From positions 1 through 64,000 of the forward strand of contig NZ_LZLS01000220.1 in assembly GCF_001673365.1 (NCBI RefSeq): a stretch of DNA of 64,000 nucleotides, read 5' to 3'. Shown here piece after piece: positions 43,736 through 53,938 of this stretch. The first letter of the stretch is position 1, and each line of letters opens with the position of its first letter. The notes under the pieces are model-generated. The model was not told where the DNA came from, did no database searches, and saw nothing but the letters and a program-made list of their open reading frames with translations. The stretch comes from Mycobacterium asiaticum (GTDB lineage: Bacteria > Actinomycetota > Actinomycetes > Mycobacteriales > Mycobacteriaceae). The translations under genes and the position numbers were made by a program.

Positions 43736-45143
43736 CCGGCTGGTTTTCCTTACTGCGTCCGCGCAGTTCCCTGCGCTCCTGCATCCACAGTCGCATGTTG
43801 TGCGCGATCGTGCGGCCGACCAACTTCGCCGGCGGAACCATATAGAGACTGTCCAACAACGAGAACCGGCGCAAAAACCATTCAGCGAGAACGGGTTCGG
43901 TTTCGGCGGCCCCGAGGAACTGGTCGAACAACGAGCCGACGGGTCGCCACCAACGTGGTTCGGGGTGGCCGGTGGCGTGGTGCAGGGCGACGTCCCCGAT
44001 GGCGTTCATCATCCAAACCGGGAAGGTGGTCTTGGCGGTGAACCGGTTGAGCGTGGCGGCCAGATCTCCGTCCGGAGCCTCGAGCGCTCGGCGCAGGTTG
44101 CCGGCTTGCAGTGATGTCATCGTCATGCCTTGCCCGAAGGTCGGGTTGAAGCTGGCCACCGCGTCGCCGATCGGGATGATGCCGGCCGGGAAGCGATCCA
44201 GTTTGTGGTAGCGGCGCCATCTGCTGACCGGGAAGGCATGGTAGGAGGGCTCGCCGACGGGCTCGGCGCGGCTCAGCGCGGCATGAAAATGTTCCGGCAG
44301 CAATTGTTTGGCGAGTGCGATCATCTCCGGGAAGGTGCGCGGCGGCTTGGCGTTCGCGACGCCGAAGGTGGTCAGCACCCAGGTGCCGTCCTCGTAGAAC
44401 AGCATGCCCATGCCCAGTGACTGGTCGTGGGAGGCGCCGGCGACCACCACCTTCTCCCGGATCAAGCCTTCGGGTATGCGGAATTGGTGGGTGGCGTAGT
44501 TGATCCCGATGTCCACCGTCGCCTCGGGTGCGCGGTGATATCCCCACTGGGTCAACCACACCGGCAACCGCGTGCCGCGACCGGCGGCGTCGACCACCAG
44601 ATCGGCGGCAACGAACTCGGGGCTGGCCTGGTCGGGCGTTGCGCCCGGCTCGGGGTTTAACAGCACCCCGGTCACCCGTTCCAGCGCCGGCTCGAATCGT
44701 GGCTCGGCGACGGGCCGTTGCACGATCTGCACATTGTCGATGTCCAGGACACGGCGCCGGATCTGCCACTCGAGGTGTGGTCGGCTGGGCACGTAGGCGG
44801 TGAACTCGTCGCGCAGCGTGTGGCCGGTGCCCAGGACGTGTCCGGCGGCACCCAGGTGGATGCAGTCCGGCCGGTTCTCCAGTCTGGGCACGCCGGCGGC
44901 GACCATGTCGTCGAGCAGGCCGGGGAAGAGGCTCTCGAACTCGTTGGCGCCGCGGGCCATCAACATGTGTAAATGCCGGTCCTGCGGGACGGTGGCGCGG
45001 TTGGCCGGGGTGCTCGGCAGGGTGTCCCGCTCGAAGATCGTCACCTTGGAATAGAAGTCGGACAGCACCCGGGCCGCGCACAACCCGGCGATGCTCGCCC
45101 CTATCACTACCGCATGATTTTTGCTCGCTGCGCTCCCCACCAT
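43719..45143 (-). CDS. FAD-dependent monooxygenase-like protein (Rv3254 orthologue)
   Basis: 474 residues. N-terminal FAD motif AVVIGASIAGLCAARVLSD, with FERDTLP as the adenosine-binding acid; second flavin motif in GIIPIGDAVASFNPTFGQGMT. The overall pattern is that of aromatic-ring or tryptophan-halogenase-like flavoprotein hydroxylases. The C-terminal MVPPAKLVGRTIAHNMRLW is conserved in mycobacterial members. Substrate unknown. Single gene between manA (convergent) and the permease (divergent). Confidence 0.88.
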   Translation of the reverse strand: MVGSAASKNHAVVIGASIAGLCAARVLSDFYSKVTIFERDTLPSTPANRATVPQDRHLHMLMARGANEFESLFPGLLDDMVAAGVPRLENRPDCIHLGAAGHVLGTGHTLRDEFTAYVPSRPHLEWQIRRRVLDIDNVQIVQRPVAEPRFEPALERVTGVLLNPEPGATPDQASPEFVAADLVVDAAGRGTRLPVWLTQWGYHRAPEATVDIGINYATHQFRIPEGLIREKVVVAGASHDQSLGMGMLFYEDGTWVLTTFGVANAKPPRTFPEMIALAKQLLPEHFHAALSRAEPVGEPSYHAFPVSRWRRYHKLDRFPAGIIPIGDAVASFNPTFGQGMTMTSLQAGNLRRALEAPDGDLAATLNRFTAKTTFPVWMMNAIGDVALHHATGHPEPRWWRPVGSLFDQFLGAAETEPVLAEWFLRRFSLLDSLYMVPPAKLVGRTIAHNMRLWMQERRELRGRSKENQPVTSPR

Positions 45144-45210
45144 CCACGCAGAGTACCCAGTACTGTGCCGTCACAAGGGTGCCGACTCACGGCGGGAAAG
45201 GGGCGGGTCC

Positions 45211-46722
45211 ATGACCGGTCGCTGGCGGATGAAATCGGTCGAACAATCGATTGCCGATACCGACGAGCCGAGTACCCGGCTCCGCAAAGACCTGACCTGG
45301 GTGGATCTGGTGGTCTTCGGTGTCTCGGTGGTGATCGGGGCCGGGATCTTCACGGTGACCGCGTCGACCACCGGCGACATCACCGGCCCGGCCATCTGGA
45401 TCTCGTTTCTGATTGCGGCGGCCACCTGCGCCCTGGCGGCGCTGTGCTACGCCGAATTCGCCTCGACCCTGCCGGTTGCCGGGAGCGCATACACCTTCTC
45501 TTATGCGACCTTCGGTGAGTTCCTGGCCTGGATCATCGGCTGGAACCTGGTCCTGGAACTGGCGATCGGGGCGGCCGTCGTCGCCAAAGGGTGGTCGAGC
45601 TATCTGGGCACGGTATTCGGCTTCGCCGGCGGCATCGTGCATCTGCAAGGTTTCAACCTGGACTGGGGTGCCCTGCTGATCGTCGCGTCGGTGGCGGTTC
45701 TGCTGGTGTTGGGTACCAAGTTGTCGTCGAGGTTCTCCGCGGTGGTGACCGCTATCAAGGTCGCGGTGGTCATCCTGGTCGTGATCGTGGGTTCCTTCTA
45801 TATCAAGGCGGAGAACTACCACCCCTTCATTCCCGAACCGGAGACCCAACACGGCGGCAACGGACTGGACCAGTCGGTGTTGTCGATGCTCACCGGCGCC
45901 GGCAGCAGTCACTACGGCTGGTACGGCGTACTCGCGGGCGCCTCGATCGTGTTCTTCGCGTTCATTGGCTTTGACATCGTGGCCACGATGGCTGAGGAGA
46001 CCAAGGACCCGCAGCGCAACGTGCCGCGCGGGATCCTGGCCTCGCTGGGGGTCGTCACGGTGCTCTACGTCGCCGTGTCGATCGTGCTCTCGGGCATGGT
46101 GTCCTACACCGAACTCAAGACCGTGGGTTCGCATTCGACGAACCTGGCCACCGCGTTCAGGGCGAACGGGATTCATTGGGCCAGCGGCGTCATCTCGGTG
46201 GGAGCCCTGGCCGGCCTGACCACCGTGGTGATGGTGCTGATGTTGGGACAGTGCCGGGTGCTGTTCGCGATGGCGCGCGACGGGCTGTTGCCGCGCACTT
46301 TGGCCAAGACCGGACAGCGGGGCACGCCGGTGCGCATCACCGTGCTGGTCGCGGTCGCGATAGCGCTGACAGCCTCGGTGTTCCCGATCGACAAGCTCGA
46401 AGAGATGGTCAACGTGGGCACGCTCTTTGCGTTCGTGCTGGTGTCGGCCGGTGTGATCGTCCTGCGCCGGACGCGCCCCGATTTGGAGCGCGGCTTCAAG
46501 GCGCCTTGGGTTCCGTTGCTGCCGATTGCCTCGGTGTGTGCGTGCCTGTGGCTGATGCTCAACCTGACCGCGCTGACCTGGGTTCGGTTCGCGGTCTGGC
46601 TGGTGATCGGCGTGGCGATCTACTTCGGGTACGGCCGGCGGCACTCGGTGCAGGGCCGGCGGGCGCAGCATCCGCAGACTCCGGACGCCCCGGAAGACTT
46701 CAGCGCCAAAGTAGACACGTAA
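45211..46722 (+). CDS. APC-superfamily amino acid permease (Rv3253c orthologue)
   Basis: 503 residues with about 12 membrane helices. The helix-1 motif VVFGVSVVIGAGIFTVTAS contains the unwound GAGIF substrate site; LCYAEFASTLPVAGSAYTFSY and FFAFIGFDIVATMAEETKDPQRNVP are diagnostic for cationic amino-acid transporters (CAT-like). It probably imports a basic amino acid, by homology only. ATG 45211 with AAAGGGGCGGG upstream; ATG 45229 is an alternative. The gap downstream carries the alkB promoter region. Confidence 0.92.
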   Translation: MTGRWRMKSVEQSIADTDEPSTRLRKDLTWVDLVVFGVSVVIGAGIFTVTASTTGDITGPAIWISFLIAAATCALAALCYAEFASTLPVAGSAYTFSYATFGEFLAWIIGWNLVLELAIGAAVVAKGWSSYLGTVFGFAGGIVHLQGFNLDWGALLIVASVAVLLVLGTKLSSRFSAVVTAIKVAVVILVVIVGSFYIKAENYHPFIPEPETQHGGNGLDQSVLSMLTGAGSSHYGWYGVLAGASIVFFAFIGFDIVATMAEETKDPQRNVPRGILASLGVVTVLYVAVSIVLSGMVSYTELKTVGSHSTNLATAFRANGIHWASGVISVGALAGLTTVVMVLMLGQCRVLFAMARDGLLPRTLAKTGQRGTPVRITVLVAVAIALTASVFPIDKLEEMVNVGTLFAFVLVSAGVIVLRRTRPDLERGFKAPWVPLLPIASVCACLWLMLNLTALTWVRFAVWLVIGVAIYFGYGRRHSVQGRRAQHPQTPDAPEDFSAKVDT

Positions 46723-46741
46723 GGCGTTTTTGGATAATCCG

Positions 46742-46770
46742 TTTACAAAATAGCGTATTGTGTCTAGACA
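46742..46770 (+). promoter_or_regulatory. Candidate alkB promoter with palindromic operator
   Basis: TTTACA (46742-46747) is followed after 17 bp by TAGACA (46765-46770), a fair -35/-10 pair. The -10 half lies inside TGTCTAGACA, a perfect 10-bp palindrome (46761-46770). This AT-richer segment is 65 bp upstream of the alkB start. A TetR regulator is encoded at the end of this operon, so the palindrome is a likely repressor site. Inferred by eye, not tested. Confidence 0.45.
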
Positions 46771-46834
46771 TGAGACGCGGACTGCCGTAATGTCCAACCT
46801 CAAGTGGTAAGACTCACACAAGGAGGTTTGGCGT

Positions 46835-48094
46835 ATGACCACACAAATCAGCCCGGAGAACGCGGGCGTACCAGCAACCGAGTGGCGCGACAAGAAGCGC
46901 TACCTGTGGCTCATGGGACTCATCGCCCCGACGGCGTTGTTCGTGATGCTGCCCGTCGTCTGGGGTCTTAACCAGCTCGGCTGGCACACCGGCGCGCAGG
47001 TTCCGTTGTGGATCGGGCCGCTGCTCGTCTACATCCTGCTGCCGCTGCTGGACCTGCGGTTCGGTCCGGACGGCCAGAACCCCCCCGACGAGGTGATGGA
47101 GCGGCTCGAGAACGACAAGTACTACCGCTACTGCACCTACATCTACATCCCGTTCCAATACGCCAGCGTGGTGCTGGGCGCCTACCTGTTCACCACCCCG
47201 AACCTGAGCTGGCTCGGCTTCCCGGCCGCTGAGGGCGGACTGGGCTGGCTGGGCAAGATCGGCGTGGCGCTCTCGGTCGGCGTGCTCGGCGGCGTCGGCA
47301 TCAACACCGCGCACGAAATGGGCCACAAGAAGGACTCGCTGGAGCGCTGGTTGTCCAAGATCACCCTGGCCCAGACCGGCTACGGCCACTTCTACATCGA
47401 GCACAACCGCGGCCACCACGTACGCGTCTCAACCCCCGAGGACCCCGCTTCGGCCCGCTTCGGCGAGACGTTCTGGGAATTCCTGCCCCGCAGCGTCATC
47501 GGCAGCGCGCGCTCGTCGGTGCACCTGGAAGCACAGCGCATCCGCCGGCTCGGCAGGAGCCCGTGGGACCCCAGGACCTACCTGTCCAACGACGTGCTGA
47601 ACGCATGGGCGATGTCGGTGGTGCTGTTCGGCGCGCTGATCGCGGCCTTCGGTGTCGGAGTGATCCCGTTCATCCTCATCCAGGCGGTCTTCGGCTTCTC
47701 GCTGCTCGAAGCCGTGAACTACCTCGAGCACTACGGGCTGCTACGGCAAAAGAAGGCGAACGGCCGCTACGAGCGGTGCGCGCCGGTGCACAGCTGGAAC
47801 TCCGACCACATCGTCACCAACCTGTTCCTGTACCACCTGCAGCGGCACAGCGACCACCACGCCAACCCGACGCGGCGCTACCAGACGCTGCGCAGCATGG
47901 AGGGCTCACCCAACCTGCCCAGCGGGTACGCGTCGATGATCTCGCTGACCTACTTCCCGCCGCTGTGGCGCAAGGTGATGGACCACCGGGTGCTCGAGCA
48001 CTACGACGGCGACATCACCAGGGTCAACCTGCAGCCCCGGCTGCGCGAGAAGCTGCTGGCCAAGTACGGCACGCCGGAGGGGATGGCGGCGTGA
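46835..48094 (+). CDS. alkB: Alkane 1-monooxygenase AlkB
   Basis: 419-residue integral membrane non-haem diiron hydroxylase that converts n-alkanes to 1-alkanols. Membrane helices include LIAPTALFVMLPVVWGL and LIAAFGVGVIPFILIQAVF. Histidine clusters: HEMGHKK, EHNRGHHV, NYLEHYG and LQRHSDHHANP, which hold the diiron site. The start is preceded by an ideal AAGGAGG. Electrons come from the rubredoxins encoded directly downstream; the rubA start overlaps its stop (GTGA). Confidence 0.97.
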   Translation: MTTQISPENAGVPATEWRDKKRYLWLMGLIAPTALFVMLPVVWGLNQLGWHTGAQVPLWIGPLLVYILLPLLDLRFGPDGQNPPDEVMERLENDKYYRYCTYIYIPFQYASVVLGAYLFTTPNLSWLGFPAAEGGLGWLGKIGVALSVGVLGGVGINTAHEMGHKKDSLERWLSKITLAQTGYGHFYIEHNRGHHVRVSTPEDPASARFGETFWEFLPRSVIGSARSSVHLEAQRIRRLGRSPWDPRTYLSNDVLNAWAMSVVLFGALIAAFGVGVIPFILIQAVFGFSLLEAVNYLEHYGLLRQKKANGRYERCAPVHSWNSDHIVTNLFLYHLQRHSDHHANPTRRYQTLRSMEGSPNLPSGYASMISLTYFPPLWRKVMDHRVLEHYDGDITRVNLQPRLREKLLAKYGTPEGMAA

Positions 48095-48255
48095 CGGCTA
48101 GCTACAAGTGTCCCGTCTGCGACTACCGCTACGACGAGGCAACAGGAGATCCCCGAGAAGGTTTTCCAGCCGGCACCGGCTGGGACCAGATCCCCGATGA
48201 CTGGTGCTGCCCGGACTGCGCCGTCCGAGAAAAGCCCGATTTCGAACCCGTCTGA
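48091..48255 (+). CDS. rubA: Rubredoxin RubA
   Basis: 54-residue rubredoxin, electron carrier to AlkB. The iron site is CPVC and CPDC, with [11 protein letters not shown] between, the standard rubredoxin layout. GTG start overlaps the alkB stop by four bases. CPDC is preceded by a cysteine (WCCPDC), a feature of AlkG1/2-type alkane rubredoxins. Confidence 0.95.
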   Translation: MTASYKCPVCDYRYDEATGDPREGFPAGTGWDQIPDDWCCPDCAVREKPDFEPV

Positions 48256-48275
48256 GAAAGGTTAGAGGCAAAACC

Positions 48276-48458
48276 ATGAATGACTACAAGCTCTACCAAT
48301 GCGTGCAATGCGGCTTCGAGTACGACGAGGCGCTGGGCTGGCCGGAGGACGGCATCGAGCCCGGCACCCGCTGGGACGACATCCCCGAGGATTGGAGTTG
48401 CCCGGACTGCGGGGCGGCCAAGTCGGACTTCGTGATGGTCGAGGTGGCACGGTCGTGA
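48276..48458 (+). CDS. rubB: Rubredoxin RubB
   Basis: 60-residue second rubredoxin, matching Rv3250c in length. Iron ligands CVQC and [24 protein letters not shown] and IPEDW are typical. ATG has GAGAAAGG and GAGGC upstream. The presence of two different rubredoxins behind alkB is usual in actinobacteria; only one type normally transfers electrons to AlkB. Its stop overlaps the start of the regulator gene. Confidence 0.95.
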   Translation: MNDYKLYQCVQCGFEYDEALGWPEDGIEPGTRWDDIPEDWSCPDCGAAKSDFVMVEVARS

Positions 48459-49105
48459 TCGGAACCAACTACGCCACGAAAACAGATATTGTCGCGCCTG
48501 TGAAGCGGATTCCTTACGCCGAAGCGTCCCGGGCCCTACTGCGGGACTCGGTGCTGGACGCGATGCGGGACCTCCTGTTGACCCGCGACTGGTCCGCCAT
48601 CACCTTGTCCGACGTGGCCCGCGCGGCCGGCATCAGCCGCCAGACCATCTACAACGAGTTCGGCTCCCGGCAGGGTTTGGCGCAGGGTTACGCGCTGCGC
48701 CTGGCCGACCGACTGGTCGACACCGTCAAGGCCGCACTGGACGCGAACATCGGCAACATCTACGAGTCGTTCCTGCAAGGGTTCCGCTCGTTCTTCGCCG
48801 AGACGGCGGCCGACCCGCTGGTCATCTCGCTGTTGAGCGGTGTTGCCAAGCCCGACCTGCTGCAACTCATCACCACTGACAGCGCGCCCATCATCACCCG
48901 GGCCTCGGCGCGGCTGGCAACGGCGTTCACCCAGACGTGGCTTGCCACGAGCGACGACGACGCCAATGTCCTGTCGCGGGCGATTGTGCGGTTGTGCTTG
49001 AGCTACGTGTCCATGCCGCCCGAGGCCGACCACGACGTGGCAGCGGACCTGGCCAGGATGATGACCCCGTTCGCGGAGCGTCACGGCGTCATCAACGTGC
49101 CCTGA
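48455..49105 (+). CDS. TetR-family regulator (Rv3249c orthologue)
   Basis: 216 residues from a GTG that overlaps the rubB stop (GTG 48500 would also fit the conserved core). The N-terminal helix-turn-helix is [26 protein letters not shown]. The C-terminal ligand domain is mostly helical. As last gene of alkB-rubA-rubB it probably regulates this operon, with the TGTCTAGACA palindrome as site. The M. tuberculosis protein is reported to bind fatty acids and mmpL promoters; the ligand here is inferred. Confidence 0.92.
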   Translation: MIGTNYATKTDIVAPVKRIPYAEASRALLRDSVLDAMRDLLLTRDWSAITLSDVARAAGISRQTIYNEFGSRQGLAQGYALRLADRLVDTVKAALDANIGNIYESFLQGFRSFFAETAADPLVISLLSGVAKPDLLQLITTDSAPIITRASARLATAFTQTWLATSDDDANVLSRAIVRLCLSYVSMPPEADHDVAADLARMMTPFAERHGVINVP

Positions 49106-49209
49106 CCAGGACGGCATACGACCGGGCGCTACAGTGACTCGAGAGAGTATCTAGGCCCACGCGCCTGCTCAGATTCGCCAGAGTCCCCGAAGAAGGATGA
49201 GACAACCCT

Positions 49210-50682
<1,473 letters not shown>

Positions 50683-50708
50683 CGCCGTCGGTCGCACTCT
50701 CTGTCGCC

Positions 50709-50766
50709 GAGCGTCACGCCAGCGTGGCAGTCGACATCGAGCGTCACGCACGCGTGACTGCTAGCC
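50709..50766. repeat. Two 30-bp tandem units with internal inverted repeats between sahH and tmk
   Basis: Two units begin at 50709 and 50739, each opening GAGCGTCACGC. The second contains a perfect inverted repeat GTCACGC-AC-GCGTGAC; the first has one mismatch. This could act as a terminator-like hairpin after sahH, though no T-run follows. The GAGCGT lead resembles the intergenic repeats elsewhere in this window. Confidence 0.6.
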
Positions 50767-50779
50767 GACGGGCGGCACC

Positions 50780-51412
50780 GTGCTGATCGTGATCGAGGGC
50801 GTCGACGGCGCCGGCAAACGGACGTTAACCGAAGGGTTGAAGGTCGCTTTCAACGCCGCCGGCAAGTCGGTGGCGACGCTGGCGTTCCCCCGTTACGGGC
50901 GGTCGGTAACCGCCGACCTAGCGGCCGAGGCACTGCATGGTCAGCATGGCGACCTGGCCGACTCGGTATATGCGATGGCGACGTTGTTCGCGCTCGACCG
51001 GGCCGGGGCCGTCGAAGAGATCGAGCGACTAACCGATGAGCACGACGTGCTGATCCTGGATCGCTACGTGGCCTCCAACGCCGCCTACAGCGCGGCGCGC
51101 TTGCACCAGGACGCGAGCGGGGAATCGGTGGCGTGGGTGCACGGGCTGGAATACGGACGGTTCGCGCTGCCGGCACCCGACTGGCAGATTCTGCTCGCGG
51201 TGCCGGCCGAACTGGCCGGGCAGCGTGCCCACAGTCGGGCGCAAAGCGATCCGAGCCGAGCACGTGACAGCTACGAGCGAGACGACGGACTGCAGCGGCG
51301 CACCGGTTCGGTGTACGCCGAGCTGGCCGCCGCGGGGTGGGGTGGACCCTGGCTCGTGGTCGACGCAGACGTCGATTCGGGTGCTCTGGCCGCCAAGGTG
51401 ACGGGTAAATAG
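50780..51412 (+). CDS. tmk: Thymidylate kinase Tmk
   Basis: 210 residues (214 in M. tuberculosis), phosphorylating dTMP to dTDP. P-loop VIEGVDGAGKRTLTEGL; FPRYGRS is the DR(Y/H)-like substrate region; LDRYVASNAAYSAAR holds the catalytic DRY; the lid has DPSRARDSYERDDGLQRR. The GAGKRT P-loop with arginine after lysine is the actinobacterial form. GTG start. It begins the tmk-mtrA-mtrB-lpqB stretch, 80 bp before mtrA. Confidence 0.95.
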   Translation: MLIVIEGVDGAGKRTLTEGLKVAFNAAGKSVATLAFPRYGRSVTADLAAEALHGQHGDLADSVYAMATLFALDRAGAVEEIERLTDEHDVLILDRYVASNAAYSAARLHQDASGESVAWVHGLEYGRFALPAPDWQILLAVPAELAGQRAHSRAQSDPSRARDSYERDDGLQRRTGSVYAELAAAGWGGPWLVVDADVDSGALAAKVTGK

Positions 51413-51492
51413 CACGCTTTTACCCCGATTTGGCCTTATCAATGAAGAAACGCCCGTGTGATGTCCGAGTTTTGTCCTGATCTGGTGACACC

Positions 51493-52179
51493 ATGGTGTC
51501 CATGAGGCAAAGGATTTTGGTCGTCGATGACGACGCTTCGCTGGCCGAGATGCTCACCATCGTGTTGCGTGGGGAGGGTTTCGACACCGCGGTCATCGGC
51601 GATGGCACGCAGGCGCTGACGGCGGTGCGCGAGTTGCGCCCCGATTTGGTGCTGTTGGACTTGATGCTGCCCGGTATGAACGGCATCGATGTATGTCGGG
51701 TGCTGCGCGCCGATTCGGGTGTGCCGATCGTCATGCTGACGGCCAAGACCGACACCGTCGATGTGGTGCTCGGCCTCGAGTCGGGCGCCGACGACTACAT
51801 CATGAAGCCGTTCAAGCCCAAGGAGCTGGTCGCGCGGGTACGCGCGAGGTTGCGCCGCAACGACGACGAGCCGGCCGAGATGCTGTCCATCGCCGATGTC
51901 GACATCGATGTGCCGGCGCACAAGGTCACCCGCAATGGCGAGCAGATCTCACTGACGCCGCTGGAGTTCGACCTGTTGGTCGCATTGGCGCGTAAACCCC
52001 GCCAGGTGTTTACTCGTGATGTGCTGCTCGAACAGGTCTGGGGATACCGACACCCGGCGGACACGCGCCTGGTGAACGTGCACGTCCAGCGCCTGCGCGC
52101 GAAGGTCGAGAAAGACCCGGAGAACCCGACTGTGGTTCTCACCGTTCGAGGAGTGGGTTACAAGGCCGGACCTCCGTGA
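51493..52179 (+). CDS. mtrA: Response regulator MtrA
   Basis: 228-residue OmpR/PhoB-type regulator, essential, controlling cell division and dnaA. The receiver (1-120) has LVVDDDASLAEMLTIVL and phosphoacceptor Asp56 in LVLLDLMLPGMNG; winged-helix output (130-225) has SLTPLEFDLLVALARKPRQVF and NVHVQRLRAKVE, GVGYKAGPP. Almost identical to the M. tuberculosis protein apart from a few N-terminal positions. Co-transcribed with its kinase mtrB 28 bp downstream. Confidence 0.98.
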   Translation: MVSMRQRILVVDDDASLAEMLTIVLRGEGFDTAVIGDGTQALTAVRELRPDLVLLDLMLPGMNGIDVCRVLRADSGVPIVMLTAKTDTVDVVLGLESGADDYIMKPFKPKELVARVRARLRRNDDEPAEMLSIADVDIDVPAHKVTRNGEQISLTPLEFDLLVALARKPRQVFTRDVLLEQVWGYRHPADTRLVNVHVQRLRAKVEKDPENPTVVLTVRGVGYKAGPP

Positions 52180-52207
52180 TCCCCGGCGGTAGCGCAGAGA
52201 AGCGCCG

Positions 52208-53938
52208 GTGATCTGGCGCTCTCCGCGACGTAGTCGAGGTCGTTGGGGTCGTTCCGGCCCTTTACCGCGTGGCCTGAGCGCGCTGAGTCGGGCCGTGGTC
52301 GTCATCTGGCGCCGGTCTCTGCAATTGCGAGTCGTGGCGTTGACGCTCGGACTTTCGCTGGCGGTCATTCTCGCGTTGGGCTTCGTGCTGACCAGCCAGG
52401 TCACCAACCGGGTGCTCGACGTCAAGGTGAAAGCCGCGATCGACCAGATCGAACGCGCGCGCAGCACCGTGAGCGGAATCGTCAACGGTGAGGAGACGCG
52501 CTCGCTGGACAGCAGCCTGCAACTGGCGCGCAACACGCTGACGTCGAAGACGGACCCCGCCTCCGGTTCCAGCCTCGCCAATGTCTACGAAGCGGTGCTG
52601 ATGGTGCCGGGGGACGGGCCGCGCGCCGCCTCCACCGCCGGCCCCGTCGACCAGGTACCCAACGCGTTGCGCGGCTTCGTCAAGGCCGGGCAGGCTGCCT
52701 ACCAGTACGCCACCGTGCATACCGAGGGCTTCTCCGGGCCCGCGCTGATAGTCGGCACGCCCACGACGTCGCGGGTGGCCAACCTGGAGCTGTACCTGAT
52801 CTTCCCGCTGGCCAATGAGCAGACCACCATCACCCTGGTGCGCAGCACGATGGCTACCGGCGGCCTGGTGTTGTTGCTGCTGCTGGCCGGCATTGCGCTG
52901 CTGGTGTCGCGTCAGGTGGTCAACCCGGTGCGGTCCGCATCGCGCATCGCCGAACGGTTCGCCGAGGGGCACCTCTCCGAACGCATGCCGGTGCGCGGTG
53001 AGGACGACATGGCCCGCCTCGCGATGTCGTTCAACGACATGGCCGAAAGCCTGTCCCGCCAGATCACCCAACTCGAGGAGTTCGGCAACCTGCAACGTCG
53101 CTTCACCTCCGATGTCAGCCACGAACTGCGTACCCCACTGACCACGGTGCGGATGGCTGCCGACCTGATCTACGATCACAGTTCCGACCTGGATCCCGCG
53201 CTGCGCCGGTCTACCGAGCTGATGGTCAACGAACTGGACCGCTTCGAGACGCTGCTCAACGACCTGCTGGAGATCTCCCGGCACGACGCCGGTGTGGCCG
53301 AGCTTTCGGTGGAGGCCGTCGATCTGCGCGCGACTGTGAACAACGCGCTGGTCAACGTCGGTCACCTGGCCGAGGAGGCCGGCATCGAGTTGCTGGTGGA
53401 CATGCCCACCGACGAGGTCATCGCCGAAGTCGACGCGCGCCGGGTGGAACGGATCCTGCGCAACCTGATCGCCAACGCCATCGACCACGCCGAGCACAAG
53501 CCGGTGCGGATCCGCATGGCCGCCGACGAAGACACGGTCGCCGTCACCGTCCGCGACTACGGCGTCGGCCTGCGGCCCGGCGAGGAGAAGCTGGTATTCA
53601 GCCGGTTCTGGCGCTCGGATCCGTCCCGGGTGCGCCGCTCCGGTGGTACCGGGCTGGGTTTGGCGATCAGCATCGAGGACGCGCGGCTGCACCAGGGCCG
53701 GTTGGAAGCGTGGGGCGAGCCAGGGCAGGGCGCGTGTTTCCGCCTGACGCTGCCGTTGGTGCGGGGTCATAAGGTCACCACGAGCCCGCTGCCCATGAAG
53801 CCGATACCGCAACCAATCCCGCAGCCAAATCCGCAACCAACCCCGCAGTCAAATCCGCAACAGAGCGGACAGCCCGCCGCACCGGAATACACGGCCGAGC
53901 AGCAGCGTCAGCGCGAGCACGCGGACTGGAGCAACTGA
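52208..53938 (+). CDS. mtrB: Sensor histidine kinase MtrB
   Basis: 576 residues. Membrane helices at about 40-60 ([20 protein letters not shown]) and 215-237 ([17 protein letters not shown]) flank an external sensor domain. HAMP follows; His305 in [17 protein letters not shown] is the phosphorylation site; ATP motifs [26 protein letters not shown]. The C-terminus has proline-rich PQP repeats (residues about 535-560), variable compared with M. tuberculosis (567 residues). GTG start. It phosphorylates MtrA and is regulated by LpqB, whose gene overlaps the stop. Confidence 0.97.
   Translation: MIWRSPRRSRGRWGRSGPLPRGLSALSRAVVVIWRRSLQLRVVALTLGLSLAVILALGFVLTSQVTNRVLDVKVKAAIDQIERARSTVSGIVNGEETRSLDSSLQLARNTLTSKTDPASGSSLANVYEAVLMVPGDGPRAASTAGPVDQVPNALRGFVKAGQAAYQYATVHTEGFSGPALIVGTPTTSRVANLELYLIFPLANEQTTITLVRSTMATGGLVLLLLLAGIALLVSRQVVNPVRSASRIAERFAEGHLSERMPVRGEDDMARLAMSFNDMAESLSRQITQLEEFGNLQRRFTSDVSHELRTPLTTVRMAADLIYDHSSDLDPALRRSTELMVNELDRFETLLNDLLEISRHDAGVAELSVEAVDLRATVNNALVNVGHLAEEAGIELLVDMPTDEVIAEVDARRVERILRNLIANAIDHAEHKPVRIRMAADEDTVAVTVRDYGVGLRPGEEKLVFSRFWRSDPSRVRRSGGTGLGLAISIEDARLHQGRLEAWGEPGQGACFRLTLPLVRGHKVTTSPLPMKPIPQPIPQPNPQPTPQSNPQQSGQPAAPEYTAEQQRQREHADWSN

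Noticed and set aside
45187-46893. 568-codon open frame antisense to the amino acid permease
   Set aside because: Histidine/arginine/aspartate-rich composition is typical of antisense frames in high-GC DNA. The permease reads well in the other direction.
49106-49209. SAH riboswitch before sahH
   Set aside because: The leader is only about 100 bases and I could not identify the conserved core or pairing of that class.
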